A stretch of 64,000 bases of DNA from Diplolepis rosae (taxonomy: Eukaryota > Arthropoda > Insecta > Hymenoptera > Diplolepididae). Positions within the stretch are counted from its first letter, which is position 1, and every line of letters starts with the position of its first letter. The notes beneath the pieces are model-generated. The model was not told the origin of the DNA, ran no database searches, and was given only the letters and a program-made list of their open reading frames with translations. The DNA lies in contig JAPYXD010000698.1 in NCBI GenBank assembly GCA_030998225.1, positions 5,435,001 to 5,499,000 on the forward strand, written 5' to 3'. The position numbers and the translations under genes were made by a program. Positions 22,365-34,019 of the stretch are shown one piece after another.

Positions 22365-22899
22365 CTAAAAAGTATTTCACATGTTAAGGTAGTATAAATT
22401 CCTTTATCAAATAAAGCGAAACAATCCGTGAAATTCTCGAGTTTCCCGTAAGAGCAGATAAAAATGTTATATTTATTATCTCGTTAACGAAACAGACAAT
22501 TCCACTCAAACTGTTCAGAAACGTGTATTTATACTTTATTAAGATTTTAAAATTCTAGCCCTTTCTATAATCTTTTACCGAACGTAAGTACTACCTTAGA
22601 AAAACATAAGATATTTTATTTTATTTACAAATATTATATTAAGAATTTAAGAGAATTCGCGGTACTTTTGAATTCAAAATCTTTGTTAAGGTGACTTTTG
22701 TAACAATCTTGAGAGAAAATTATTCTGGATCTATCTAATATTCAGGACTCCACGTTCATAAACTATTATCAAATCTTTTTGTGAATATTTCTAGTGGTGA
22801 AAATAAATTTTCTTCCAAACATGTAACTAAATTACTAATACTAAAAAGTATTACAAGCTTAAATTTGTCACTCTTTCAAATTAATTATTGGTTATTTAC

Positions 22900-23083
22900 C
22901 TTTCATTTTCGAACATATATCCGGTAATATTATCGTGATATTTATTATATCCCATGTCTGTTTGACATTCTGGATATGTGGCACTCATTTTTCCAACTCT
23001 TCCATCGCTAACAAAACTATCGTAATAGGAATGGTCATCATACAAAGTTGTTTGTCTTTCCAAGGACGGTCTTCTGTAAGGAC
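22900..23083 (-). CDS. unc-13: unc-13 exon 7
   Basis: Acceptor TATTTCACAG/GT (phase 1), donor GAAAG/GTAAATAACC (phase 2); 184 nt. It reads GPYRRPSLERQTTLYDDHSY then GRVGKMSATYPECQTDMG and ENER. RRPSLE is a good basophilic-kinase consensus. No domain; part of the variable linker. Confidence 0.9.
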
Positions 23084-23226
23084 CTGTGAAATAGAGTAGT
23101 TGTAATAGATTTCAGTTTAAAAATACATTATGATAACTGTAATTCAGAGCGTCATAGAAATATGAGCAACATTCCTAAAATAGATCAGATAAACATTTAA
23201 GAAAGTAATATTCTTTAAAGTATTAC

Positions 23227-23351
23227 CTTTCTTTCTTGAAGATGAACTTGTAGTTGTGCTTGGATAATACTCTGTGTCACTGTAAATCCTGGTCTCGTCG
23301 TTTCTTGTACCCTGATAGTCATAATAGCCTTCGCTGTACCAACCATCTTGA
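23227..23351 (-). CDS. unc-13: unc-13 exon 6
   Basis: Acceptor TACCTTTCAG/T (phase 2), donor AAAG/GTAATACT (phase 1); 125 nt. The peptide SQDGWYSEGYYDYQGTRNDE is Tyr-rich and is followed by a Ser/Thr run ending in SSSSRKK. It reads in frame whether or not the 33-nt exon before it is included. Confidence 0.9.
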
Positions 23352-23872
23352 CTGAAAGGTATATTAAATTATGAAAGATCAACTGAATCAGTAAGGAAAT
23401 TCTTGCATGTAATGTGTGCAGATAAATGTTTGATGAACCTGCATAATGATTTCGTTTTAATTGTGAACTTGATTGATAAATTTTGCAACCATTATGTTTG
23501 ATTGAATTTGCATCCACCCAGTAAAAACGTTATATATATTCGATTGCATATATTCTGTTATCTATACAGATTACGAAAAATCTAATGACTAGAATCTTTT
23601 AATGATAATTGCATTTTTGCCTCTAGCAAAATTTATTGCTTGTTTTTATTCTTTTTAAACTAGATGGTTAACATTAAAAAAGCTCATTACTTAAAGAATT
23701 CTCATAGTAATATAAATTGTAATGGTAATGGGACGAGAAAATGACGCTCTAATAATTTTTACTTAAATGCATAACGGATTGTAAGCTATGATAAGACAAG
23801 AAGTATGACATGACATTGTACTCTAAAAGAAAACAGAATTTCTCACGAGACTCTCGTTTATTCTTGTCGTAC

Positions 23873-23905
23873 CTGTCCTCATAATCCCACGTGTGCTTCC
23901 TTCGT
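23873..23905 (-). CDS. unc-13: unc-13 exon 5, 33-nt microexon
   Basis: Acceptor GTGATTCAG/A and donor GACAG/GTACGACA bound 33 nt coding RRRKHTWDYED with split Arg codons (phase 2 on both sides). It fits the frame exactly between exons 4 and 6 and has no stop. Its length is a multiple of three, so it may be an alternative, possibly neuronal, cassette. Inclusion is inferred from splice signals only. Confidence 0.72.
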
Positions 23906-24573
23906 CTGAATCACAAAAAAATGATACAGTTTGTTCTCAGTGTTACATTTCAACACTACTTCACTTTTCAATCTTCAAAAATCCAATCAGCTTTAATTAC
24001 TTTTATCTTTTTACAGAAATTAATTCATAATTTTTACTTAAACTAAAAGAAACTAGGTAGGTACTACAACTTTTCTAATTTAATCCGTATTGTATAAGTA
24101 TATTTGTTGCACGCCAATTATTATTATTAGCAAGAGCTGCAATTTCTGTGTTCCGAGATGTGAATAAATATTTTTAATGCAATTTTTAATGACATTTTTT
24201 AATTAAATTTGAAATTTTCATATTCTTCAGATCTTCTACTTTTTAAAATTTATTATTTTACCCTTTCTAAACGTTCTAATTTTTGAACTAAAAAATGATA
24301 TAGAATGAAACATAGTACAAATCAAAGAATCATAGAATTTGTAATTTTGAAAAATTGAAAATCAAAATAATGTAAAAAAATTACAGGTTAAAGGATACAG
24401 CAAGTTAAGAAGAAAATTGAGTTTGAAATTTAGAAAACACGGAAACACATCTGAAGACTTTTAATGTAAAAAATTTAGGTGTGAAATGATTCACAGAATT
24501 TGAAGCCCTTGTTCATTTATTAGCTATGTACTTTTTTAGTATTAGTTAACTGGAATCAAATTTTGATGTTTAC

Positions 24574-24761
24574 CTATACTCCTTGTGTTGTCTTGGTCTG
24601 CTATTGTAAAATAGTGGTTCGGAAGACTCTGCGATTTGTTGCGTAGAATACCTCTGAGGAGGACCTTCTTCAGGATAGGGTTCATCGTACCGCGGACTAT
24701 GACCTCTACTATATCCACTGTAATTACCCGGAGCCAGCCTGCCACCCACAATTCCTGGAAT
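24574..24761 (-). CDS. unc-13: unc-13 exon 4
   Basis: Acceptor AATATTAG/ATTCC (phase 0), donor TATAG/GTAAACATC (phase 2); 188 nt. It encodes IPGIVGGRLAPGNYSGYSRG, then a Pro/Tyr/Glu-rich stretch (YPEEGPPQRYSTQQ) ending RPRQHKEYR. Variable linker, no domain seen. Confidence 0.88.
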
Positions 24762-24998
24762 CTAATATTGAAATTTACTTACAAAATTCGATAATACACT
24801 AAGAAAATAATTTATCTAATTCAACCAAAATTTCTTTGAGTTAAATGAAACACTTTTATTGATTCAGTAAAATGTCCAATTCAAATTTCAAGAAGTAGAA
24901 GTTCTTCTTTGTATTTAAGAAGGTAAATGAAAATTTTTCTATATATTTTTAATCTGGTTTTATAGAATCGAAATGATTAGAAAAGGTTTTCTTTTTAC

Positions 24999-25168
24999 CT
25001 GATGATCATCTCTCTCGTAGCTGTTTTCTCTGGAAGTTTCGAGCGATCGTTGAGGTGTTGCTAGTTGGTTGGCTGCAGTTCGAAATTGGGAGGCAGAACT
25101 GTTCGCGCCTTGTCCACCGACTGGATAATTTAAATCCGACGTGTAATCCGAATCCTCCGAATAACCCG
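24999..25168 (-). CDS. unc-13: unc-13 exon 3
   Basis: Acceptor GCATTTTCAG/CGGG (phase 1), donor CATCAG/GTAAAAAG (phase 0); 170 nt. It reads SGYSEDSDYTSDLNYPVGGQ and ends LETSRENSYERDDHQ. The acidic SEDSDYTSD stretch has the same general character as the DSAVDDRDSDY region after C2A in mammalian Munc13-1. Confidence 0.9.
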
Positions 25169-25198
25169 CTGAAAATGCCAATTTGATAAGTGTTCAAA

Positions 25199-25798
25199 AA
25201 TTTACGAATTCGCAATTTATATCATATGATTAGATTCTGAAATAATAAATAAAAATAAATAAATAATAAATAATGCAATTATTAACTGTCCGAGAACTTT
25301 TTTAATACATGTTAATTGCTAACTGTATGTGATAATAAGATAAAAATATAAATGTAATATGCAGATGTCTCAGAAAGTAATTTTGACTTTCGGAATCTAA
25401 ATTACCAGTTGCCTATCCCATTTAAAATCAAGATGAGAAACTTAGTTTCTGTAAACTAAAGAAACATTGCTGTTTGAGTATACACATAAAGTGCAATGCT
25501 AGATCGATACCAGTGCAACCAAGTTCTTCAAAGTCCGGAGAACTTTGCAAAAGTTCTACAAGATGGCGGCAGATGATCATATTGCACAGATTTTAAAGCT
25601 AGGCAAAATTTTGATTTAGGTAATAACGAAAAGCAGCTGAGGAATATTAAGGAACGACCTAGATTAAAATTTAATAAAAAATAAAAGGCACAGAAATGAA
25701 AGAATCAGAAAAACATAAACATAATTTTGAAATGTCAAAAATAATCTATGTTCAAATCAGGGGTATGCCTCAGCCCGTATTTCACGATTCTAACTTGA
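25199..25798 (-). other. part of unc-13 intron 2
   Basis: A+T-rich, no gene. TTCTACAAGATGGCGGCAG near 25552 is a short G+C-richer patch of unknown nature. Confidence 0.4.
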
Positions 25799-26759
25799 CC
25801 CCGTTAGTGTCACAAGTTGCATTCTTAAGTTAATTGACCGAATGCTCACGAGCGGCGCTAACTATACCATCACTCCCGGTTTTTCTGTTGTTCTTTATGG
25901 GATAAGTGACGGTTTTTAATTAATTTTTAAATAAGAGAAGAAGATACATGTAGCAAAACATGAAAAAATTAAGTGATATGAAATTTTAAATAATTTTAAT
26001 TATATTTTCGATTTGAAGAGCTATTAACTCGCTAAAACCTAGTTGTAAATATGTTAATAAATACAACCGAGAGAATTATAAATACGAGGTTTTGAATAAA
26101 TTTCTTATTTATTTATGTAATAAATACCTGTATTTTCTGAATCGATATATTTGTAAGTTTATTTTTCCCTTAAACCAACATAATCATTATTCTTTTTATT
26201 GTTCTTGTTATACTGTTTTTATTAATGTTGATGGTTAACTATTTTAAAAATATAAATTAATGTCACCTTATTTTGTATTCTATATTCTTTAATTATTCAT
26301 AATTATTTTCAACTAATTAGAACTCTCATCGACTTCTTTTCTTGTTTAGAATTTTTCATTTTTTTTTTCATTTTTCAAGTTACTTTTGCCTCAAAAAAAT
26401 AATATAAATGCAGTGATATATAGAAAATTAAATATAATAATTTTAAAAAAGTTTTTATTCAATGTCATAAAGGAATGAAAGAGATATTAATATTAGCTGA
26501 ATGTTTCAAACTAGTTTTTGTATGAGATTAATATGAATAAAAAGGGGAAATTTTAATTTAAAATATTCAAGTAATATTAATATTTAAAGTCTGATCTCTT
26601 TTTTTTTTGTTTATGGCATTGAATAATATATTTTTAAAAATGTTTATATTAAATTCTCCGTATATTACTGTGAATTTTCTGGGAGTGATGGTACAGTTAG
26701 CGTTGCGTCTGACGATTCGGCGAACTAACTTAGGAATTCAACTTGGGACATTAGCGGGG
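25799..26759. mobile_element. foldback element with 80-bp arms in unc-13 intron 2
   Basis: CCCCGTTAGTGTCACAAGTT (25799) is mirrored by AACTTGGGACATTAGCGGGG (ending 26759). Pairing continues through AACTATACCATCACTCCC (25859) and GGGAGTGATGGTACAGTT (26681). The 800 bp between the arms is A+T-rich and non-coding. Flanks show no clear duplication. Confidence 0.7.
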
Positions 26760-27088
26760 CGCCATTTTTTTTTCTAATGCATACGGCTGGTTCAAATGAA
26801 AAAAATTAGAGGTTAGGACATTTCTACCTGTCTTAAAGTTTAATCGATAAAACTCTCCCTCAAAAATGAATTTGATGTCTAAAGCTTGAGAACGTGATAA
26901 GAAGATAGAGTGGATGACTCAATGAACAACCAGGAAGAAATCACTTAACAAAGACAAGAATTGAAAGACAACTGCTTAAAGTGTTAGTAAGTGTAATAAA
27001 AATGAGAATGAGTGCTCTGCCTATAGGTTGAAGAGGAATTGCAAAAGGAATAGGAGCAATTTAAGGTGAAAAGATCAAAGGTACTTAC

Positions 27089-27208
27089 ATTGGCCTGCAT
27101 TGTATAATATCTGTCGCCGTGCCTGTTCCGCTCTTGCCTCTTGGTCCATCGTGTTATTCAGCATCTCTAGTTTTCTCTGCAGATCGGCCGCTTCCGTGTT
27201 TTCCGCGT
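27089..27208 (-). CDS. unc-13: unc-13 exon 2, helix after C2A
   Basis: Acceptor CCTTTTAAAG/ACG (phase 1), donor CCAAT/GTAAGTAC (phase 1); 120 nt. The peptide AENTEAADLQRKLEMLNNTM, continuing DQEARAEQARRQIL, follows directly on FELPFD. This is the position and pattern of the Munc13-1 helix that extends C2A (WAKKLEQLNAMRDQ). In mammals C2A plus this helix is the unit that homodimerises or binds the RIM zinc finger. Confidence 0.92.
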
Positions 27209-27413
27209 CTTTAAAAGGTGATAATTTACGATTATTAGGGTCAGCAAAAATGAAAAATAGCCTTCGCAGGGACGTACCGTAATAGTTAGAAACCGGAAGG
27301 AGTAATCGAAAATTATAAATAATTATTTTCTATAGCTTTATGTAGGTAAATTAATATCTGTACTGATCGATTGTAAACTGTTTTGTACTCTTTTATGCCT
27401 ATCCCATTTATAG

Positions 27414-28299
27414 CCCTGCTGGAAGTAAAAAGATAGAGATAATTTATCCATTTCTATCTCTTTTTCATTCTAAATTCACGTCTATCTTTTCTCAAAACTA
27501 CTTTTCTATCCATTCCAATCCTTTATCTATCATCCTTAGTCTTTTTCTATCTTATTTTCAATATAAATTCACGTCTATCTTTTCGAATACTTACTTTTCT
27601 ATCCCTTACAATCCTTCATCAATCCTCGTTAATCTTTTTCTATCTCTTAGTCAATCACAATACACGTCAATCTTTTTAAATCTCCCCTTTTCTATCTCAT
27701 TATATTCTACATCTATCAACGTCAATATTTTTTAATCTGTCAATTTAACTTCACGTCTATCATTTTCAATCTTTCATTCTCTATCTCATCCTATGCTTTA
27801 TCTATCCACGTGAATCTTTTTCTATGTCTTTGTCAATCTAAATTCATGTCTATCTTTTTTAATCCCCCCTTTTCTATATCATTCTATCCTTTATCTATTC
27901 ACGTGAATTTTTTTTTTATCTTCTTGCCAATCTAGGTCTATGGCTATCTTTTCCAATCACCTGAACTCTATCTCATCCAATCCTTCATCAATCCACCTTA
28001 ATCTTTTTCTATCTCTTCGTCAATCTAAGTTCACGTCAATTTTTTTCAATCTCCCCTTTTCTATCTCATTCTATTCTACATCTATCAACGTCAATCTTTT
28101 TCTATCTGTTTGTTAATCCTTATTCACGCCTACCTTTTTCAATATCCCCTTTGCTATCTCATTCTATCCTTCATCTATCAACGTCAATCTTCTTCTATCT
28201 TCTTGCTAATCTAGTCGATGTCTATCCCTATTACAAATTTTAAACTCTTTTTCAATCCACCAGTTCCTATCATTTTCAATCTTTTTACTTCCAGCAGGG
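27414..28299. mobile_element. inverted-cap element carrying a 93-bp tandem array
   Basis: CCCTGCTGGAAGTAAAAAGA starts at 27414, and its exact inverse ends at 28299; caps are 21 bp and perfect. Inside, a T/C-rich unit beginning CACGTCTATCTTTT recurs at 27477, 27570, 27663, 27752, 27845, 27939, 28032, 28125 and 28217. That is about nine units at 89-94 bp spacing. Each unit also holds TTTCTATCTCATTCTATCC and ATCAACGTCAATC. No transposase and no obvious target duplication. It lies just upstream of exon 2 in the unc-13 transcript. Confidence 0.85.
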
Positions 28300-29730
28300 A
28301 GGTACGATACGGCCCTGGACCTTAATTCATGATGCCATGCAGTTTATATCCTTCGGTACTGGTATATTTATAGGTTTGTTTCAAGATTGTAATTTCCGCG
28401 TATCTATATCAATGCAGTATGACAATTTGTTCGTTCGAACTACAGCATCGACTGATATAAACCGCTTTGCTATTCATCAGACATCGCTAGAACAAGGCTG
28501 CGCCACTTTAAAATACACGAGCACATCAAAAGCCTTCCAAACAAACGGTCGAATAGAAGAATTTAATGGAAGAATAAGAGTAGACGATGAAATGTTTCAA
28601 AACATTCCTTTCATGAAATTATGAAGGTGTTTTCAGTTTTGATAAAAAAAAATAATGTCGTAGTTCAATGGTTTTGGTAACAAGAATGAGTGTTGAGAGA
28701 GTAAAAATGATAAAGAATTTTGATTTTTAAAAAAAGCTATCTTTCAGTATACTAAATTAAATTGAAATTCTAGCGTTGGTAAATCAATTAAAAATAATTT
28801 CATTTAATTCAGTTAAATCTAAGGAGTTAAATTTAATCATTCAAGTTGAATTTCACTAAAGTATTTTCACTTTTAGTTAAATTAATTTTGAACTCTGATA
28901 AATTAACTTGAATATAATGGAATCTAGTTGATTCAAATTGCGAATTCTTCTGAAATCTGTTACTTCTGCTTAGAACTTTGTCTGCCGTCACTAGAGTTGA
29001 TTTTAAATTAAAAGTTTTAATTGAAAAAGTGAATTTGGAAATAAATAATTAAACTCTAAAACGACATTTGATAGATAAAAAAAATACTCAACATTTGACC
29101 GAAAAATCCCACTTTTCTTAAGGTGTAAGGATAACAGGACTTTTTTAAAAAAAGAGTAGGGAAATTGAATTTCTTAAAATATAAGTGGATGAATTTGAGT
29201 GATGCGATTGATTGATTTCGGTTGAATTTTCTGCTTCATCATGCACGTTTTGAAACCCTCAGACATTATTATATCAACGCCGGGAACCTTTGATGGTGGA
29301 AGGACCTGTTCTTGCAGCGCATGCTTTATTTCCACTAGAAGAGCGAAGGGGTAAAAGAGCTTGGTTAAAAGTAGCAGTATCCTTCACGCGGCACTTTGAC
29401 CTTTACATACCTAGTGCATCAATTTCCCGCTTCACGTACCAACGGTCTCTTCTCAGCCTTGGTGGCTGTTTCGAACTTCAAGTACCTACTTCTAACTCGA
29501 TATCCTTACACGAAGGAGACTGGGAGCATTCGTGCTTCAAACCTAACTTGACAACTTTTGTATCACTCCTTCTAATATTCTATAAAGCAACCTTTAACCT
29601 TTCTCAGTATAGTAATGAATCACATTTAAATCACTCAGAAACCTTCAATCAATACCTACTTCTTGGAAAAATGTGATCTTTTGAATATAAGAATTTGATT
29701 CCACCATGATAATATGAACGACAAATCAAT

Positions 29731-30404
29731 TTAAGGTAGTACAATCACGAAAATTAGACCTCAGGCAAAAATAGATAATTTTGCTTTCAATAATAGCAAT
29801 ATTATTATTGAAGGGCTAATTTAAAAGAGAAAAGATTATTTTTCATGAAAAAAATTTGAAACGCAAAAAAATAATTTTATTGGTAAATTTTATTTTTGCC
29901 CAAACTTATTTTCTTATCGCTTCGAGCCAAATTTTTAAAAATGATGCGATTCTAATAAATCACGGTTCATTTTTTTAGAAAAAAGATTCTCTACAACTTT
30001 ACCGTTTCCTATTTTTAAAATTGAATGAATTATTATCAAATACAGCAATTTGTTTATAAAAATTTTGTCTTGAAAAATTGTTTTTTTTATAATTTCAGCC
30101 ATTAAAGAATTCATTATCAAAAATCGGAAACGGTCAAGTTGTAGAGAATCTTTTTCTTAAAAAAATGAACCGTGATTTATTAGAATCGCATCATTTTTAA
30201 AAATTTGGCTCGAAGCGATAAGAAAATAAGTTTGGGCAAAAATAAAATTTATTAATAACATTATTTTTTTGTGCTTCAAATTTTTTTCATGAAAAATAAT
30301 CTTTTCTCTTTTAAATTAGCCCTTCAATAATAATATTGCTATTATTGAAAGCAAAATTATCTATTTTTGCCTGAGGTCTAATTTTCGTGATTGTACTACC
30401 TTAA
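29731..30404. mobile_element. 666-bp palindromic TTAA element (P family), copy 1
   Basis: TTAA|GGTAGTACAATCACGAAAA at the left and its inverse TTTTCGTGATTGTACTACC|TTAA at the right. The arms, about 330 bp each, pair along nearly their full length with the centre near 30067. Sister copies are at 52.1, 53.4 and (interrupted) 35.3-37.0 kb. Confidence 0.88.
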
Positions 30405-31218
30405 GGGGTAACACCACTGTAGAATTTTCGAAAAATCATTTTTTCTTTTATTGGTTTAGAAGATGCTTTGAACCTTATAAAATATGAGGCAAAAAGTCCA
30501 ATCCCTGAAAAAAAAATTGTAAGAGTTTTCTAAGAGTATAATTTTTTCATTTGTTCATGTCTATAACACATTTCAAACGCGTTTTTCTCGAAATGTAATT
30601 TTTCAAAACGACACGTAGCATAACTGTAACTATTTTCAATCTTTTTATTTGAAAATTTAACCTCAACTTTGAAATAATATTTCAAAGTGAACCACGTACA
30701 CTGAGAAACAAATTTATCTAACAAAACTTTTTTTGTTGTCACAACAAAACATTTTGTTTGAGTAAAAAAATTTGATTGATATAGCAAAATGTTTTGTTGG
30801 CACAACAAAAGAATTTTGTTAGCTAAATATTAACAAAATATTTTTGTTGATTTGAAAAAACTGTTTTCTCAGTGTAGGGGATTTCCGACTAGTTAATTTA
30901 AACAATATTTAAAATCCCCTACGTGGTTCACTAGCTACACTCATGTAGATTACATAGATTTTTTTTCTTTTTTCCAGCTTCAAAATCGCACCAATTATAG
31001 TGCGTGCCGCAGATCACCTCAAATTCAACATGCCTCGGGAGAATTGCTACAGTGTCGCCATTTTGTAATATTTTCTTGCAAAATTTTTTTGTAATATACT
31101 TAAATATATGCTCAATAACTACTCTAAGTATTATTTCTCTATCACTTTTCCTTCTGCCCAAAAAAAATTGTCCAGAAAACGCTTTTTTTTAGGCCCTTAC
31201 AGTGGTGTTACCCCTTAA
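30401..31218. mobile_element. TTAA element, core-sharing group, copy B
   Basis: TTAA|GGGGTAACACCACTGTA (30401) is matched inverted at the right end (TACAGTGGTGTTACCCC|TTAA, to 31218). The left TTAA is also the right TTAA of the palindrome before it. The interior has AAACGCGTTTTTCTCGAAAT near 30577 and TCGCCATTTTG near 31055. A smaller MITE sits inside at about 30696-30875. Confidence 0.82.
30696..30875. mobile_element. MITE with ACACTGAGAAA ends
   Basis: TACACTGAGAAAC at the left and TTTTCTCAGTGTA at the right. The interior is built of ACAAAA/TTTTGT repeats (AACAAAACATTTTGTT). Nested in the TTAA element. Confidence 0.65.
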
Positions 31219-31387
31219 AGAACCATAAACATAAATTAAATCCATGGATTTCTTATACTAAGCTATCCAGGTCATGCACAAATTATTTGCATTCGCACAT
31301 CCAGAAAAAGTTTTCTTTGATTCAAAAAAAAACATTGTGCATTGCTATACAATCAAAGAAATTTCTTGATTATTTTTTTCCTCTGAA

Positions 31388-31545
31388 TTAAGGGGTTAGG
31401 CCACTCTAGAGTCAGACAAGAATAGACATATTTTGTGATTTTTTTTCAGCGAAACCATGAAATAAATCCAGATTACAAAATAGGGTTTTTATTATACATG
31501 TAATTAACTGTACTTTATGACCCTCTAGTAGAAAAAAGTATTATT
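31388..31545. mobile_element. truncated TTAA element plus hairpin-repeat fragment
   Basis: TTAA|GGGGTTAGGCCACTCTAGAG and about 110 bp after it match the left end of the 39.9 kb element (TTTTTCAGCGAAACCAT..AAATAGGGTTTTTATTATACATG). The match stops at about 31512. There a fragment of the 15.2/62.4 kb hairpin repeat begins (ACTTTATGACCCTCTAGTAG). Confidence 0.6.
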
Positions 31546-33377
31546 TTTCATAAGTTTCAAATTTTTTTTCTTTCATAAGACACGACTGATATTATCATTT
31601 CAGCACTCAGTATCATAGAAATTTTTTTTCCAGAGACCTGATTTTCGGCACACGATAACTATACCTTAAAAGAAGAATTCAATTTTAGTCAAATTATGGA
31701 GGCAAAGGATGGTCAAGAATTTCCATAAGATCTATAAGATTGTTAAAAAACTACTAACTAAAAGGGAAATCCGTTTTAGGTATCAGTTCTGGAATAACTT
31801 TGCATGCGGTAATTGCAATTGCGAATGTCACGTGCTCTAGTTAATCCATATGCATAATTTGTGCATGATCCCTTAACAATGTCACGGAAATCTCTTATTT
31901 ACCTTCTCGATCCCTTCGCCTTATTCAATATTATTCGGGGATGCGACCAATGCTTACCTAAAATTAAATTAGAATTCCTATCACGAAATAGGTAATGAGC
32001 TTAAGTATCGTGCACATATAAAGCAGCAGCTCCAAGACCAATCAATTTTATTAGAACAATCCTTACTGAAACTCTAATCAATTAAACCTTGCAAATGAAA
32101 TTGAAGCCAAAGTTTGCTAATTATTCGGAACGAACTTTCTAGTAATTTGATAAATATTTCTTAGAAAATGATAATGAAACTAGTTAATTCAACCTATGAA
32201 GTTTTCTTTTGAAGATTTGCAAATCTTGCATAAATTCATTTTATGACTGATATGTAAAGTCAAATTAGTTTTATTTTTGAAAAGAAGAGAATGTAATAAA
32301 AATGGAGCTTAATTCTTCAACCCTTTAGTTTTTCCGCTTAATAAATAATATTCTGGTGGCTTCGTTTTTTGATAAAGTTAAAATTATATGTAATCCGGAA
32401 AAAAATAGAGATCGTATATTAACATAGAGTCCACAGTATCGGAATAACTCTGAAAAGTTTGACGATTTTGACGTTCTCATGTATTAAGTACATGAGCTAT
32501 GAAAATCCTTCTCAGAACACCTATCTATTACTTGTTCATCAAAGCGCATCAATTGCTTCCGTGGTATTATCTAAAAGCGGGTTAAAGCAACACTTATAAG
32601 AACTCTCAAACTGATAGACTTGAATGATTTCCGATGAGCGGGGTCAAACTTTTTAAGACTAAGCGGATAATCAAGGTCTCTCTTATTTCAAAACTATTTG
32701 TGATGAGAATTATAAAAACTTCCATATCTAAGTATTTTTTCAGAATTTTAAAGTAGTTTTCTTTAATAGCCTTATGTTTTCTCAATAAAAGCTTATTAAT
32801 AGTAGTATAGTTGAAGGGTTGCAGTCCAAGACGTACTAAGGGATATTTTGGCAATTTTCAGCAAGGCGAAAAAACATTCTGTAAAATCGAAATTTTATTT
32901 GAAAGAGGAAACAAAAGTTCACTTCCCAGCTAAGAGTGTTGCTGAATTGATCCCCAAAAAGTTAGATTGTAAAAAGTTATCCAGTTTAGAACTTTAGAGG
33001 AAATAGTTGTAGAAGTTGACCAACTCAATCTGAGAAAAACCTAAAATTGGAGTAGGCTCAGCTGCCGATTGCGATAAAAAATTCAATTTTCAATTAAGAT
33101 GAAAAATTTATCAACTCGATCCCGAGACATTGAGTAGCTGAATATGGACAGAAAATATTTGATCTGAAAAAAGTAGTCAATTCTAAGAAAAGTGCGGTTG
33201 AATGTGGAAGTTAGGTTTTCATGATTTTTAAATTTCAGCTCGAAAAAGTCATAAAGAATTCAATTTTTAATTAAAACGAAAAAAACCGATCCCGATATAT
33301 AAATGTGCTCTGAAATTAAATTAAATGTGAATATTTTAATATTAAATCAGATATTAGTTTGAATGAAAAACTTTTAA

Positions 33378-34019
33378 TTAAGGGGTCTACCCACATTACC
33401 AATTCCAAAGAGGCCAGAACTCAACGGAGACAGGCTATTTTAGATGAAAATGAGTATATTGAAGCAACAGAAGGCATATTGTATGGTACAAGTATCGTTG
33501 GTTAAGCGCAGGTAAGTTTTCTCATAATTTTTCATTAAAAAAAAGTTTAAACGGGTTTTTTTCAAAACAACGTTTTTCGACGCCTTGTTGATAAAATCTC
33601 CGAAACTAATGAACTGATCCTTATAAAATTTTTACCAAATATTTTTTACTTTTCTAACTTTTCTAAATTTTGATTTTAACTCCGTTTTTGTGCAAAAATC
33701 GATGAACAAAATACGTTTTTTTTTTCTTTTCGAAAAATGTCCGCCATTTTGTTATTTTTTAAAAAATAAAAAATTGTATGATATGCGCTATAGCTATTAA
33801 TATACTGAATCTAAAACCGTTTGATTTTTATGTTTCAGACAATCCATCTCCGAGATTTCATCAACAACGCACACCTTATCTATTTTTTGAGGACCTATGA
33901 TTCACTACCATTTTTATCTATAAAAAGTGTCTGAACAAAATTTAAAAAATTTATATATGTATTGTAAGAGCGTATTTACTTAGAAAATTTTCAGCGTCTA
34001 ATGTAGGTAGATCCCTTAA
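33378..34019. mobile_element. TTAA element, core-sharing group, copy D
   Basis: TTAA|GGGGTCTACCCACATTA (33378) is mirrored by TAATGTAGGTAGATCCC|TTAA (to 34019). The interior holds AAACGGGTTTTTTTCAAAAC near 33550 and GTCCGCCATTTTG near 33735, about 630 bp in all. AATCTCCGAAACTAATGAACTGATCC (near 33595) is also found, slightly changed, in the 8.2 kb element. Confidence 0.78.

Noticed and set aside
27414..28299. CRISPR-like array
   Set aside because: The units are tandem and nearly contiguous without unique spacers, and the context is eukaryotic.
28337..28624. 95-codon plus-strand frame
   Set aside because: No family resemblance, no promoter or splice partners, inside an unc-13 intron.
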